A stretch of 64,000 bases of DNA from Lates calcarifer (Eukaryota > Chordata > Actinopteri > Centropomidae): NCBI RefSeq assembly GCF_001640805.2, contig NC_066845.1, positions 23,190,307 through 23,254,306 of the forward strand. The letters are read 5' to 3'. This document shows, piece after piece, positions 10,541 through 49,200 of the stretch. The notes beneath the pieces were generated by a model. The model searched no databases. It saw only the letters and a program-made list of their open reading frames with translations, and was not told the origin of the DNA. A program made the position numbers and the translations under genes. Numbering within the stretch: the stretch's first letter is position 1; each line of letters starts with the position of its first letter.

Positions 10541-11569
10541 TGAAACAGTCTCACAAACTATAGTACTAGGTGGTAATACAAGTAGTTTAAATACAATCAA
10601 CTTCTTGTGTGAGATTCTGAACACTTAGCTACCAAACTACAACTCTATAGGCACAGTTGGCGGCACTATCACCCTTACCTACCAAATGTAGCATTTCACC
10701 AAGTGTGTGTCTGAATCATGTGCCACATATCAGTGATAAGGGATATTGTTAGATGGGTTTAAATCCAAAACCTTCCCCCTTATGCCACAATGCCAAGTAC
10801 ATCAAGTCTGCATATGCATGTTCCCCACTACTGAGAGAAAGCACGTTTTCTTAAGCAATCCAGACGCTGTTCACATAATTAAAAAGTCAAGGTTAAGTTA
10901 GGTATTAGGTTTTTGCCTGTGTTATGTACCAGCTACAAATCTACAAATGACTGCAAGGATGTGTCCCTCGCCAAGGCTCAACAAAGGAACACTGGCCAAA
11001 ATGGACACCCTATCTTTTAAACGTATCATAAACATTTGTATACTTGGGGTCAGCTCACTCTATACAAAGCTGGCATCTTTAAAGGGCCAGGTCACCCAAA
11101 ATTATGAAAAAAACAAAACAAAAATGAAATATTTTCTCTCCTGCCTCTCAATGTCATTTTATTTATTCATTTATTTTTCAGGGGCAACATACACAAATTA
11201 ACATTTATATGATGTAAATATGTCAGATTTTCAACTGCCGTCCCACCCTGTGTGATTTGCAGTAAGGTATTCACAGTGGATAAACCTCTTGGAAAATCAA
11301 TAGTTCTTGGCAGGTTCTTGATTCTTGACTGCAGAGGAGACAGGCTGGGATTTGACACCTCAATTTTCAGCAGAAGGTGCAGATACTTGATCTACTGATA
11401 GTGTTGAGGAGACAGGAGAAGGACAACACTACTACAGCCTCTGGGTTAGAGAGCAGAATAGGTTCATAACAGTACATGTTGTTGATCATCATGGTGATAG
11501 AAGACTTAGACTCAGGAGGTAGAGTGGGGCACCCACTAACAGAAAGGTCAGTGGTTTGATCCTCGGCTC
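10541..11569. other. Intergenic, nothing recognised
   Basis: No supported gene or repeat. Open frames here are short and lack motifs. Confidence 0.45.
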
Positions 11570-12140
11570 CTCCAGGTGCTGCCTCTCATCCCGACCACTT
11601 CGCACTCAGCTGCAAACCATCCTAGTGTGCACTGGAGGTCTGGGTCTGATGAAGCCAACAGAACCACATCATCTGCAAAGAGCAGCAATGCAATTCTGAG
11701 GTTCCCAGATCTGACACACTCCTCGTCTTCGGCTGCGCCTTGAAATGCTGTCCATCAAAATTGCAAACAAGATCAGAGACAAGGGGAAGCCTTGGCAGAG
11801 TCCAACACCCACTGAAAACACTTTGGCCGTGCAAGGACCTGATGGCTTTCTTCAGCAGTCCTGGTACTCCATACTCCCTCAGTACCCCCTACAAGGCTCC
11901 TCAAGGGACACAATCATAGGCCTTCTCCAAGTCCACCAAACACATGTAGACTGGATGGTTAAACTAACCACAACTCCCTCAGCACTCCTGCAAGGGTAAA
12001 GAGCTGGTCCACTGTTTCACAACCAGGATGGAATCTGCATTATTCCTCCTGAATCTGTGGTTTGAAAATCAGTCAGAGCCTCCTTTCCAGCACCCTGGTG
12101 TAAACTTTTCCAGGCAGGCTGAGCCATGAGACATCCGCTG
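11570..12140 (-). mobile_element. Non-LTR retrotransposon (LINE) RT fragment
   Basis: On the minus strand the translation contains the reverse transcriptase catalytic block FADDVVLLASSDPDLQ (plus-strand coordinates about 11635-11680), followed by FAAECEVVG. The region beyond (to about 12140) carries the preceding palm segment with frame breaks. The style is that of RTE/jockey-type fish LINEs. It is a truncated pseudogene copy. Confidence 0.7.
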
Positions 12141-13489
12141 GTTTAATCTTAAACAACATGCTGTATTTTAAATGCTTGTTATAAAACTTGTGCTTGTCCA
12201 ATGCTTGTCCAAAACTGTGTAAAAAAGTTTTTTAAAAAGTCTGTCTTTCAAAAAAAGGGGATATGAGACATTTTCAGCCAGATGATATTTTTAATTCATC
12301 ATGTTTGAAACTTAAGGATGATGATATGTACAGTAGTAGATTACCAGGAATTAATATCTGTCATGTAAAATAATTACATAGTTTAGTGTAAGTGCAGTTG
12401 TCTTTTTTCCAAATCCCTATAAATACTCCTTCACATATTTCCTGGACCTCATAATGTTTTCCATCATGTTCAAGGAAAAGTGGTCAGGAAAGGACTTTTT
12501 GAGTACTTCTTATATACAATGCAAGGTGGCGCGTTGCTCTGTATGTAGATTTTGAGGCCAAGCCAAGCATTAACCACAGAGGTAGCCCTGACCACTAACC
12601 TAGTTTGTCACTGTGCAGAAGTTCATCTTTCTTTAAGGTAGGATTTTACCATTTTGCCAAGTGCTCACAAAAGCAATTATTTTCTCTTGGTGCTGAATTA
12701 GCACAATTCAACAATATGCATAATACACAGTATTGTACTGGTATTTTCATGTGTGTGACTGGTCAAGCTCTGTGCCAGGATAAACTGTTTTGGAGGACTT
12801 TTATTGATTTATCGATTTATTCATTCATTTGAAATATCCTGTGCTTTTTAAATTTTACCCAGTTAAATTCAATTAGTGAACTGCTTCATAACTGCTAATC
12901 TATCAGGGTCCTTACAGTTTCTACATTTATCAAACTGTGAAACTGCCATCACACCAGTGTTTTCTGGGGTTAAACGTTAGTTCAGATGCTTAGCTATAGT
13001 AACATTATGTGATGTATTTTTCCGATCTTTTCTTATTATTTTCAAATAGCCTCTGCTTATAAAGAAACAGGACATAAAACATCAAGTATGAAGGATAGCA
13101 CCAAAGGCCAAATAATTATTGTCCCACCTTAGACTTAGGCCTTATTTTATATGTCAGACACAAAATATATTAATACATTAATACAGAATATCCTTGCATG
13201 GCGAAAAACAGCAGCAACGGGGTTCAATGGACTTGTGTAGTCAAATAGTATGTAAGGCAGGTTTTGGATTGAGGATTGGAGTGAGACAGCCCGCCCTGTT
13301 TACATGTTACACATGGCCTGCTCTGCCCCTCCCCCGTCCTGACTTTTCGCATCCCACTGCCAAAATATGTGAAAGTCAATCCAAGCCCCACCGTTCAGCC
13401 AGCATGTTATTTAAAACTGGACACCGTCATGGCAGGGGTACCGAAAAGCTCCAGTGAAGCCAGCGAGGATCCACCCTTAAACCAGTGAA
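12141..13489. other. ENTREP1 upstream region
   Basis: Intergenic DNA leading to ENTREP1. CpG density rises after about 13200, and the 5' UTR and promoter should lie in the last few hundred bases. No TATA box or transcription start could be fixed. Confidence 0.45.
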
Positions 13490-13562
13490 AACAACGCCTC
13501 TCCGGTTAAACCTCAGCTCCGACTCCTTCTGTTTTTCCGTCCTGTCTGTCCATCAGCCTCAG

Positions 13563-38897
<25,335 letters not shown>

Positions 38898-38976
38898 GGG
38901 AAAACCAATGTTATTAATGTGTTGTGGGTGGCAACACACAGCTGGATGCTGCCTTACTGGTTGCTAAACTTTGAGA

Positions 38977-38982
38977 AATAAA
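38977..38982 (+). promoter_or_regulatory. Candidate polyadenylation signal of ENTREP1
   Basis: AATAAA 80 bases after the stop, implying a very short 3' UTR. A second AATAAA at 39927-39932 could be used instead. The long GT repeat lies just after the first site. Confidence 0.45.
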
Positions 38983-39023
38983 CTATAATAACTCATGGAC
39001 TGCAAATCAACCACTGAAGATGA

Positions 39024-39025
<2 letters not shown>

Positions 39026-39096
<71 letters not shown>
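39026..39096. repeat. (GT)n microsatellite
   Basis: About 35 uninterrupted GT units directly downstream of ENTREP1. Confidence 0.98.
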
Positions 39097-39099
<3 letters not shown>

Positions 39100-40094
39100 A
39101 TATGTGCTGATGAGTGTGTACGAGAGCTGTTTTTTAAAAACTGCTACTGCAGCTTTTGTGACAATTTATTTGTGAAATACAAAAAATATGGACTCCTTGT
39201 TCTGAAACATAGTGCCTAGGATCCAAGGTTTTATATGCTTTCTAAATATTTACTGAGATTTTGACATCATAATAAGTTTGCATTTGTTCCAAAACACCAC
39301 AACAGCAGTTCTTTTACAAGTATCTTGTTGTTTTTTAATGGTTAGCTTATACATTTTCAGATACTGGTAAAAGACTTATATTTAGATTCAGATTCATACT
39401 TTATTGTCCCAGAGGGGAAATTTCTTCTCACAACCTATATGCACATTTAACAAATAACATTTGTTCACACTTATGCTTTTACATTGTTTCTTAATTATTT
39501 CCAATAAGTTTCTCGTAAAGAAATTTTAAGAATCCAAATGTTCAGTAAGTATTCATAATTCTTTTGGTATGGAAACCTTATTATCTTATATGTTGAATAG
39601 TGTGTTTATAGACAAATTTCATGTTTTATCATGTTTAGCTTACCTGCTGTACACTGACTGAAGACTCCCTCGGTTACACTAGCAATTAATTTTACCCATA
39701 ATTACTGCCAACTTGCACAATTCTTTCAAGGAAACTTCTTGGACATTATTTTAAAATTACAGTCCATACAATAAAACTGAAAACCTGTTAACCTGACAAA
39801 AACAATTAACACAAAAACTCTGTAAATCAAGTCTGATTTGCAAACTATGCCTCTTTTGTGGAGAGTCTGGCAGATCTGGATCATATAAAAGAGGATGATG
39901 TGAAACAGCATTGATCATGCATGTTCAATAAAGCCCTAATAAATTTGGTATTGTACTTTTAACACACACTTTGACTGATGTGAGAAATTTGCTTTTTCAG
40001 GCACTTCCATCTTACTTAGCGTTTACCAGCAGAATGTATTCAAGCTGTGCTTGTGCATGTCTATGTGACAGTGGTTAGCTATGTTTATGGCTGT
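39097..40094. other. Intergenic or distal 3' UTR
   Basis: AT-rich DNA with a fish-LINE-like tail at about 39380-39425 (TTATTGTCCCAGAGGGGAAA). No gene is supported. Confidence 0.5.
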
Positions 40095-40470
40095 GACTGT
40101 TAGGGACACCATGGCAATGGCCACAGCAAGAATCATAGTAAAAGATTTTAAGTATTTTGGTCCAGTCCAGTTTATTGTCCAAGGACACCCCTAAGTACTT
40201 GTAATCCTCAACAGTATCCACACTGACCCCGCGGATGGAAACAGGGGTCACTGGAGCCCTGGTTCTCCTCATGTCCACCACCAGTTTCTCAGTCTTTGCC
40301 ATGTTGAGCTGCAGATAGTTCTGCTAACACCAAGTGACAAAGCTTTCCACCACAGCCCTGTACTCAGTCTCCTCACCCTTACTGATACATCCAACTACTG
40401 CAGAGTCATCAGAAAACAGCTGAGGGATGTGAAAGCAAGTAGCACATAGGACCCTCTGACAGTCTATGCA
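40095..40470 (-). mobile_element. Jockey/Rex-type LINE RT fragment
   Basis: Minus-strand translation shows LFSDDSAVVGCISKG (the catalytic block, with Ser in place of Ala), QLNMAKTEKLVVDMRRT and YKYLGVSLDNKLDWTK. One stop interrupts it. It covers the palm and thumb of the RT only. Confidence 0.8.
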
Positions 40471-40942
40471 GAGGAGAGGATGTTTTAAGATCAGTCACAT
40501 CACTAAACTGTCTTCATGATGTTCACCTTTACAGCATATATGTTGATTACTGACTGTGGAGACACATTTGCTGCAGTGAATACAATAAATACTGTGTGTA
40601 ATCACAAAACGTCTTCTATAGCCTGATAATCAGACTCCATTACCACTTCACTCTTGCTAGTTCTAGATGCTCAGTGGGTGAACAAAACCCTGATGTTAGA
40701 GCTTAGGGAAAATGTCAGGCACTTATGACATTTTCTGGAGGAAAAGATCACACAGGGCTCATTTAGAAATGACAGTCTGAGCCAAAGTCCTTCTGCAAGT
40801 CTTTTATTGTTGTAAATACTGTTACAAACATTCTGGCTCTGGTACAGGAATGAAGCTCCAATAGCTAGGACATCACAGAACAAAGCTAGCAAATGAATAA
40901 AATATTGCTGCTGCTCTACAGAAATTGTATTTTTCTTGGATG

Positions 40943-40943
<1 letters not shown>

Positions 40944-40991
<48 letters not shown>
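40944..40991. repeat. (TA)n microsatellite
   Basis: 24 TA units. Confidence 0.97.
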
Positions 40992-40997
<6 letters not shown>

Positions 40998-41418
40998 TTG
41001 AGAGTTAACATTTCAGTTACATTCAAAATGAGTGCACTTGTAAATACTTGTTAGCCAACCATGCGGCCTGCCACCAGCTTCAAGTGCTTGTTTCCTTGGT
41101 TAGCTTCATTGTGTCACACTAGACTACAATCCCTGACAGACTAGGAAGGGAAAATATGACAAACACCTTAAATTATCCTGTGCTCTAGCTGTATATATAT
41201 GTATATGAATGTCATTTAACACAATCAGTGTCCTACATTCCAATCACCTTAAATGACCCTTTGCTTCCTATATACTGAAGCTTGCCTATAGGCCAACCTA
41301 AAAACACAAAGCAACCATTAGAAGTATATACTTTTACATAGTTTTCTATATAATTCATCTATATGTGTATTTTATATATCCAGCTGGTTTTTGATTGAAC
41401 ATGGAGTACATTGCTTGT

Positions 41419-41422
<4 letters not shown>

Positions 41423-41480
<58 letters not shown>
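41423..41480. repeat. (AC)n microsatellite
   Basis: About 29 AC units. The antisense frame across it is read-through. Confidence 0.97.
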
Positions 41481-41482
<2 letters not shown>

Positions 41483-44084
41483 CAGAAGAAAGAACAGTTC
41501 ATGTTAAAAGTCCAAAACTGGTTGCCATTGCCCCTGTTCCTCTTCAGTATGAGTTTTAACATCATAAAATGTCCAGCAGTAGTAGTAAGGCCAAGATGAG
41601 CATAAATGATGAGGACAGACACTTGGAATAAGCTGTGGGTTTTGAAGTTGGTGGATACAGGGGGCAACATAATGCTGCTTTGCCTTAAAAACAGAGCAGT
41701 CTAAAAAGAGGACACAAGTTCACAACTTCTTTAAGGAAAATAAAAGTGATGATATAGGCAGGTATATTCCCAGAGAAACAGAAGGGGAGCCAAGGAGTTG
41801 GACAAGAGAGGCTGCACAGATTCACAAAAACTCCAGAATCAAGTCCAAATTTTGTGGCCTTTAAAAACTTCCTCCAATGAGTCAGTTAAACACCAGTTTT
41901 AACTAATGTCATGACTATTACACAATCCTTAATGGCCTGACTGCCATATTACCGATATGCACATCATAAGTCATTTGTAAAATAAATGTCAGTTCAGACT
42001 GGTTTACTTTTAATCTGGAGGTCATGCATCCACCACCAGTAAGAGGTTCAACAAATAAAAGCTGATGAGAGGAAAGGAAAATTACTCTAAAATCATCTAT
42101 CATCACAGTCGATCTTGGTAACAAACATCAATTCAAGCTAAGGTTCATGTCTGGTCCAAAAAACATAAAAGCAGCTTGGTTGTTGTGCTACATTTGCTGG
42201 AGTACTGGAGGACTTTAACAGGACACTGGAGTTAATCTGTTCAAACATTAAAGGAACAGAATTCAGAAATTCAATGGCATCTTAAAACATCTGGTTCACA
42301 AATAGATTTTTGCACTCACAAACTATTGTAACTTGTATTAACATGAAATTTACATTTTATTTCTTACAAGCTATGTTCTTATTCAGTTCAACCAATCAGA
42401 TGGCCTGTATTTTACATAAGGGACAGCAGAGACATTTGTTTGTGACTGCAATAACATATTAACCACTTATTTCAATTTTAAACATTTTTTTTATTTAAAA
42501 TTTGATTCGACATCTTCAGCTCAGTGATTAAACTCTTTGACTAAATGTGCTGGGACTGTGATTCTAACTGATTTAATATGCAGAATCTGAGCCACATGAC
42601 CACTACCTCTTTAGCCAATCACAATCAAGCTTTTAAGTGGCTTGTAAAACAATAGTTAATAGCTTTTAATTAAAGTTATTATACATGTAAATGTGACACC
42701 TTGCCCAGCAGGGATGACTGGACAGACAGAGATTTATTATATTTGTAAGGGTTAATACATGATTTCCTGGTACATGAAAGTGAACCTCCTCTAGTAAAAG
42801 TAAACTAGTTTAAAAGGTGCTTATAGTTGTTGTAGTTCTAATATATCAAAGAGTGCACATTAAAAACATTCACTTCAACCCCCCCACCATGAGGACAGGC
42901 AGGAAAAGTGTGAGTTTGTGTGAGTTTTCCTCATGTGATCTCAGTACCTTCATTACAATATGTCTATTTAAGGTGCCTGCATTTCAAAACATAATCAAGA
43001 ATATCAACAGCATTTTTTGAAAGTCAGTGCTCGTGATTTCATGTTTTAGCTTATTACTAATTCTCTTCGTGCCTGTTGATCAGGAGACCTTCACTTTTAG
43101 ATCTTAGCTTTTAGAGGCATTCCTGACAGCTTGTAGACTATAAACCTTGAAAACAGTGATGCTCACTGCAATGGATTATCTAAATCTATGAAAGCTGATT
43201 TTGAGGAAGATAGAAAAAAATTACATTGCACTTTTAAAATGGCCAGCAGTAATGCAAAGAATATACATTTTATAGTAAGCCAGATAAAGCACATAGTAAC
43301 ACTATAGTAGCAACAGCTATGGATACAGCCACATTGTCATTTCATATCCAGTCTTATTATAAGCACCATTCGAATGTGAATAACAAGCTACCATACAGTC
43401 TTATTGTGTATAAATACACATTTTTTTCAAATTACCCTGAAACATTGAAATAAGAAAACTCTAACTAAACTACAAGTATCATGTCTCAAGTTTGTAAACA
43501 AATGAACACTGAAAAGAACTGACCTATCAACAGTGCATTGCAGGAACAGAAAAGTGCCTGTTGAGGGAAAAATAAACAGCCTGCAGTAGAGCTTTGGTGG
43601 ATAGGAAATTCTGGTGTAGTGAACATTTGCTGAACTACTGCTCTTTTCATTCTTACTGAATGTCCTTCAGTATTACTTCACATTTACTCTGTTTCTGAAA
43701 ACACTCCAGTAGAAACAGAACAGCTTTGTCGGAATACAAAGAGCAATCTCTCTCTCTCTCTCTGTACGTCCTTTGATTTTCTCAACAACTGCTCATTAGA
43801 TCAACTTCAGACTTGGGCAGGTGTATTGCTGAGGACCCAAAGAAGTGCAGTGTGAACTGTGAAGTTTTGTGAATGAGCAGTTCTCAAGAAAGCCTCAGAC
43901 ACTGCATGGAGAAAAAAGCAGAACTACAGTACAGTAAGTGCAGTAAGCTATGATGTTTCTCAGATTTCTGTGTTCTGTATTTACAGTGAGGGCATGGACT
44001 ATCAATCTGAGAGCATGTCTTATAAACCGTGCTCACACATTTCTAAACCCAGATCCTACATATTTACACATAAATCTAGAATTT

Positions 44085-44310
44085 GTACAGATGGGTGACA
44101 AATTGTGTTGGGCCCCACAAACCTCCAGACCAGCTTCAATGCTCCTTGGAATTGATTCTCCAGAGCTCTGGTCTAGACCAGAGCATATAATTCACTGATC
44201 ATTTTAATAAACCATTGAATGATCCCTCATTCCCTACAGATGGGGGCATCTTCATCCTGTTTCTCCACTGACTGTTCAGGTTTTTTCTTTAATTGGTCAC
44301 CTGTCTGTAC
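44085..44310. mobile_element. Short inverted-repeat element (MITE), Tc1-related
   Basis: 226 bases with terminal inverted repeats: GTACAGATGGGTGACAAATT at the left, and at the right the reverse complement GTACAGACAGGTGACCAATT. It shares ends with the larger Tc1-like relic at 26613-26975. The interior holds a perfect 20-nt palindrome (44165-44184). No coding capacity. Confidence 0.8.
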
Positions 44311-44319
44311 ATAAACATT

Positions 44320-44560
44320 GAATTGGGCTTTGATTTCACTAATGCCACAAATATTTGTGTGAGCTATTATCATTCATTACATTTAAGAGGAGCAAAAAGA
44401 ACAAAAGTCACATTAAACTAATAATAAAATTCAATAAACAACTGTCACACCTTCAAACTTTGGTTATTAGATGATGCTACATGTAACAAGGTGTATTGAG
44501 AAGGTGTTTGGTGAGCACTGTTTCTTATGACTTTAGTGGTTTGTTAAACCTCAGTGTCTG
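44320..44560 (+). repeat. Interspersed repeat shared with ENTREP1 intron 1
   Basis: The opening 'gggctttgatttcactaatg' with 'tttgtgtgagc' following matches 15590-15645. It abuts the MITE. Class unknown. Confidence 0.45.
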
Positions 44561-44664
44561 CTGCCATTATTGCCCTCAACTGCAGAACATTGGGCCTTTA
44601 CTTCAAAGAGGTTCATATTAGTGACAAAAACTGAAGTATGAATGCTTTCAAAATGCACTGTAGA

Positions 44665-44999
44665 TAGCTCCCAACTCATTCAGAATGTTGCAGCTAGAGT
44701 GCTAACTGGGACAAGGAAAATACAACATATCACACCTTCACTGGCTGGCCTTACAGTACAGAATTGTTAACAAGGCCATAAATGCTATGGATCCCTGTCT
44801 GACCTACTCACTGACTATGGCCCAATCAGATCCCTCAGATCATCAAGCATATGTGTTAAACATACTTAAAATTAAATTAAGGGGGAAGGTGCATTCAGTA
44901 ACTATGGTGCAATTCTCTGGCACAAAATGCCTGATGACCTGCAACTGTATCTTCTTGTAAAAGCAGTCTTTAAACACTGCTTCGCTCTCAGGCTTTTGA

Positions 45000-45000
<1 letters not shown>
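44665..45000 (+). mobile_element. L2-like LINE 3' fragment
   Basis: Plus-strand translation gives LIQNVAARVLTGTRK and degenerate following blocks. This is the C-terminal end of L2-type LINE ORF2 (the same end as at 48915-49365). Broken. Confidence 0.7.

Positions 45001-45003
<3 letters not shown>

Positions 45004-45065
<62 letters not shown>
45004..45065. repeat. (TG)n microsatellite
   Basis: About 31 TG units at the 3' edge of the LINE fragment. Confidence 0.97.
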
Positions 45066-45068
<3 letters not shown>

Positions 45069-46138
45069 GTGTGGCTGAAACATGCTGTATGAATACACTG
45101 ACTTGACTTGTACTGTTATAACCAGAGTAGCACTTTACTTTCAACTGAAGGGAAGGAAATGGACTGAAATTCATACATAGAGTATTTGTCAGCCTGGGGC
45201 AGTTTAGACAACATGTGGCTCACATTCCATTTCTGTACCATGTGCAAACACCTTGACATAGGAAAAGCATAGGTCATCAGGTGGGGGTGTAACAGGGTCC
45301 CATGTGAGTCACCTTTATGTTTGCACGCACTGGTTGGACAAGGGCCTGTGGTCTAAGATGGGAATTAGTTTAATGGAGCTACTGCTGGTGCCATGTACAG
45401 AGAATACAAAAATTAAACAAATGGAATGGAAACACAGCAACCACTATAGCAATCAACTACAGTAGAGTTGAAAAGCTTGTGCAAAATTGAGCTGTGGTAT
45501 CAACTCTTCAACAATGTAGCAAATGTATGGAATGTGATTAGAGAGAGTGTGTTCACACACTCGTTTGTCAGCAAGATTCACATAGTCCCTCCATGGAGAG
45601 CTGTGTGCTGTGCAGAAATGATTTGGTGGAAGAAATAGAGCTAGAAACAGGCAGTGTTCTGCCGGTGAAATAGCAGCATGGCAGAAGTGCAGTCTAGGTG
45701 TGATGGTCAGGATTGAATGTGCAGGTTGCCTTCATGGCCACAATCAGGGTTCAGCTGCCAGCTAACGAAAATAACATTTCTACTGTGTTCTCATTTTTCT
45801 TATCTAACAATGACCACTCCTAAATGTTTGATTTAAGTGTGAAATGTGCAGAGTTTTGAAACATTAACTGTGAACCAGGAAGTACATCGGGGGAACACAT
45901 TCTTTCATTAATTGTAATTTTAGCCAAAGTAAGAAAACAAATTTTGTGAATACTCAAAGTTGTTACTTGAAGATGAGGCTGAGCAACAGAACAATCCAGT
46001 CAAAAACTCACTATACCATCAGCAGTGGATAGAAGAGTACAGGATGAGCACTAGGCTGAACAGATTGGGTTGGCTTGGGGAGTGACAGTCGATTGCAGGA
46101 AGTGTTAAAGGGTGTGTGAGGTCAGGGCTTAGGTCTTG

Positions 46139-46210
46139 TTAAATGTAAACAGGCTGCTCCTGGGCGGTCAGAAGGCGATACATGGCTGCAGGCATCGTCT
46201 TCATGTGGAT
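46139..46210 (-). CDS. APBA1: APBA1 terminal exon
   Basis: 23 codons plus TAA (46141-46139): [20 protein letters not shown] and VYI. It holds the last strand of PDZ2 and the autoinhibitory tail. Acceptor TGTCAG. It was too short to stand out as an open frame and was found by matching the family C-terminus. Confidence 0.95.
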   Translation of the reverse strand: MHMKTMPAAMYRLLTAQEQPVYI

Positions 46211-49200
46211 CTGACACAGTCACAAACAGAACAAAGCATTTAATTCGTGGAATTATTCATAGAAAATGCCTTTGAAGATTGAGTCCAAAAGCTATCAGTC
46301 ATTGTTTCCTACACACACATCCTACCCCATCAAAGAACCAATGACCAAAGAGTGATTGCTCATCAAGTTCTTTTAAAGGATACGGCTAGTTAGACTATTT
46401 TATATTTTGATTATAATCAACATATTCCATGAAATGACCATAACTAACAGTGTGTTAGTTAGACTCTCATTACTTTCTCACTTGCCTAACCTGTCTTCCC
46501 AAAGCCTGTTAGTTCCTATTGAAGATCTTTAAAAAGACCTAATGATTATATAAAGTAGTTTCAGTTATTAAATAAAAGGTTCAGTCATTTCTTAAAGGAA
46601 AAGCTGGACACATTTTTTATCAAATGTTACTCAAACAGTAGAAAATAATGCATTTGTTGGTATTTGTATTTTGTGAGTATTTACACATATGTCAAGATGC
46701 CTCTATTTTTCTATTTCTTTCTGTACAACATTGAGGTATATCCCTGTCCTGCACTTGGGTCTGTATACATATGGTTTAAGTGTGGAACTCTACACTGGGA
46801 GGTCAGGATGCTGTTTTAAAGCTTGCAGTGTTGAGCTGGGTGCAATGGCATGCAATACTGGGTGTCATGTAGCTGCCGTTGCTGTTTATAACCAAGCAAA
46901 CAGCACAGTTGGAAGTACTTGCTGCAAAGCCAATGAGGAGGTATCAGATGCTGTCTCTTTTGCTCAGCAACTGAACTGTGTCACTCACTGCTAATAACTC
47001 CAATAATCATATGGCCATACAGTGCAGAAATTCATATGATATGATCCCCTTAGTTCCCCCAAGTTGTAAGTGGCCAAAGGCCTTTGGTAAACACCAACAT
47101 TTTACTTGCATGCAGTAACTTCAACAAGGCTGTGAAAGGATCCATGTTCAGTGTGACCCCTCACCTCTCCCACAGCATTGGACAGGATGTGGACTATTTT
47201 TTCATGGGGTGTGGCCACCACGCTCTGGCTGTTGATCTCAATGATGCGGTGACCCACTCTGACCCCCCCTCGCTCAGCAATGCCCCCACGCATAAGGCTA
47301 CAGATCTGTTGATGGGACAGATCGATTTTGTTACATGACAAATCAAATTTCACTGTTGTTTAATAAAACTGCAAAGATCATTTAACATAAAAACAGAGCA
47401 GAATCATAGTGCTACCCACAATTCCATTCTGGACACTGAAGCCCAGCTGGTAGCGGAGGTCTGGCCGCCTGATGAGGACAGTGGTCACTGGGGGACATCT
47501 GACAATGTTCAGCTTGATCCGAGACTGGTTCTTCAGACCCTACATAAAGGAAAACATGTGGTGAGATACTGGGTCAGAATATCTGGCTTTACCCTTAACT
47601 GTTTTTCCTCCAGCTAGGGCAATTTGTTGCATGTCATCCCCCTCTCTCATGTATTTCCTGCTGGCTTTCTTGATCAGCTTGTCCAGTCTCTTCCTGTCCA
47701 CTACTGAGATGCTGCTGCCCCAGCAGACCACTACATAGAAGATAGCTGATGCCATAACAGGGTCATAAAAAGTCCTCAGGAGTGTCCCCTGCACTCCAAA
47801 GGACCTGAGTAAAGAGTGGTAGTGTTGTCTGACCAGTCCAGTCTATTGTTCAGCTGAACAATAGTGATAGTGGTAATGGTAGTGGCAGAAAAGCTGCCAG
47901 TGAATTATTTTATAAATAAAGTCTAACTGTGATTTGCTGAAACACAACCAAGCTGTAAGTAACTCTGACAGCAGTGAGCCCTGGGTCTGTGCAGTGGTAG
48001 GCCCTCTGCTATCTCTGTACTTCCATAATCAATATTTTATCATTATCATCTGTTATTAAAAATAATATCACACAAATACCTTTATGATGCTCTGGCAGGT
48101 GGATAGTGGTAATCCCACCAGACTGGTTCCATTGATTGACATGATTTGGTCTCCTATGTTCAGTCTGCCAGATCTCTCAGCTGGCCCAGCATGCATCATG
48201 TTGGCAATGATGACAGTAGGCAGGATGGAGCCCCACCCACTCTCCACAATGACCACACCCAGAATCTCCCCTTTAGCTTTCTCTATGAACACCTGAGCTC
48301 ACCACAGGAAGGCAGCGAGCAAAAAGAAACAACACAAGTGTAATATCATTCTGCATACATTGTATATTACAATTTTCCACATTTTAAAGCTGAAACATTA
48401 AATAATAAGAGTGCCGTTTTAGCGTCATTGCATTGTGTGGTAGTAGTAGTGTAGTGGTAATGAATATGATCATTGACTGTTTTTAATTTTAAACAGTATG
48501 TGGCTTTTCATTAAAGAACACATTACCGTAACAGAACCAGTATGACATTGTATGGATAATACATTGCCTACTTACATCTTTGCAGTTCTCAGACTTGGAG
48601 AAGTGGATGAGGTCATCATTGTACATGTCCTGAGTGTTAAGCAGGTCACTGTACTCCTTCTGGCTTAGGTCCTCAGGGTTAATACCATTGGCCCGTAAGA
48701 ACTCCTGATAAGCCACGCTGAAGGCCTGCCCGATGGATTGTGCAATCAACTGGGCCTGGAGGACAAGATGGACAGACTTAAAATGTCTGAAATAATTGTT
48801 GATGATCATTCTTCATGTCATATTACAGTCAGGTCAAATTCAGAAATACTTACTGTAGTCCATTACACAGCTGAATAAACTGTCAAAATTAATATTATAA
48901 TATGAAACTGCATATTTCTCCTGTGCTATCATCTCTGCAGTGGCTCCCTGCAAAATCCAGAATATAATTCAAAATCCTCCTCCTAACCTACAAAGACCTT
49001 GATGGCCAAGCTTTATTGTATCTTAAAGAGCTCATAATACCATTTTATCCCAAAAGATCACTTCTCAAAATGTAGTCTCCAGGAGTAGAATGGCATTCAG
49101 CTATCACACTATTTTACTGTGGAACCAGTTCCCACTTTGGATTCAGGAGGCAGACGCCTTCCCCACATTTAAGGTTATGCATAAAATTACTTTGAGAAAA

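Larger units (their letters stand above)
40471..44084. other. Intergenic between ENTREP1 and APBA1 (tail to tail)
   Basis: 3.6 kb of AT-rich DNA. It may include the distal part of the APBA1 3' UTR. Contains TA and AC microsatellites and a short TC run at 43747-43763. No gene is supported. Confidence 0.5.

Noticed and set aside
13485..13562. Upstream in-frame ATG extending ENTREP1 by 26 residues
   Set aside because: The added residues do not look like the family start. MSLPVVLPGSCCPV at 13563 matches the family start as remembered. It remains possible.
39026..39096. Possible CRISPR or other regular array
   Set aside because: A simple dinucleotide repeat without spacers. No spaced direct-repeat array occurs anywhere in the window.
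41411..41599. 62-codon frame of His-Thr repeats
   Set aside because: Pure read-through of the (AC)n microsatellite.
46689..46994. 101-codon plus-strand frame in the last APBA1 intron
   Set aside because: Cys-rich but without recognisable domain, splice logic or codon pattern. It lies antisense in an intron.
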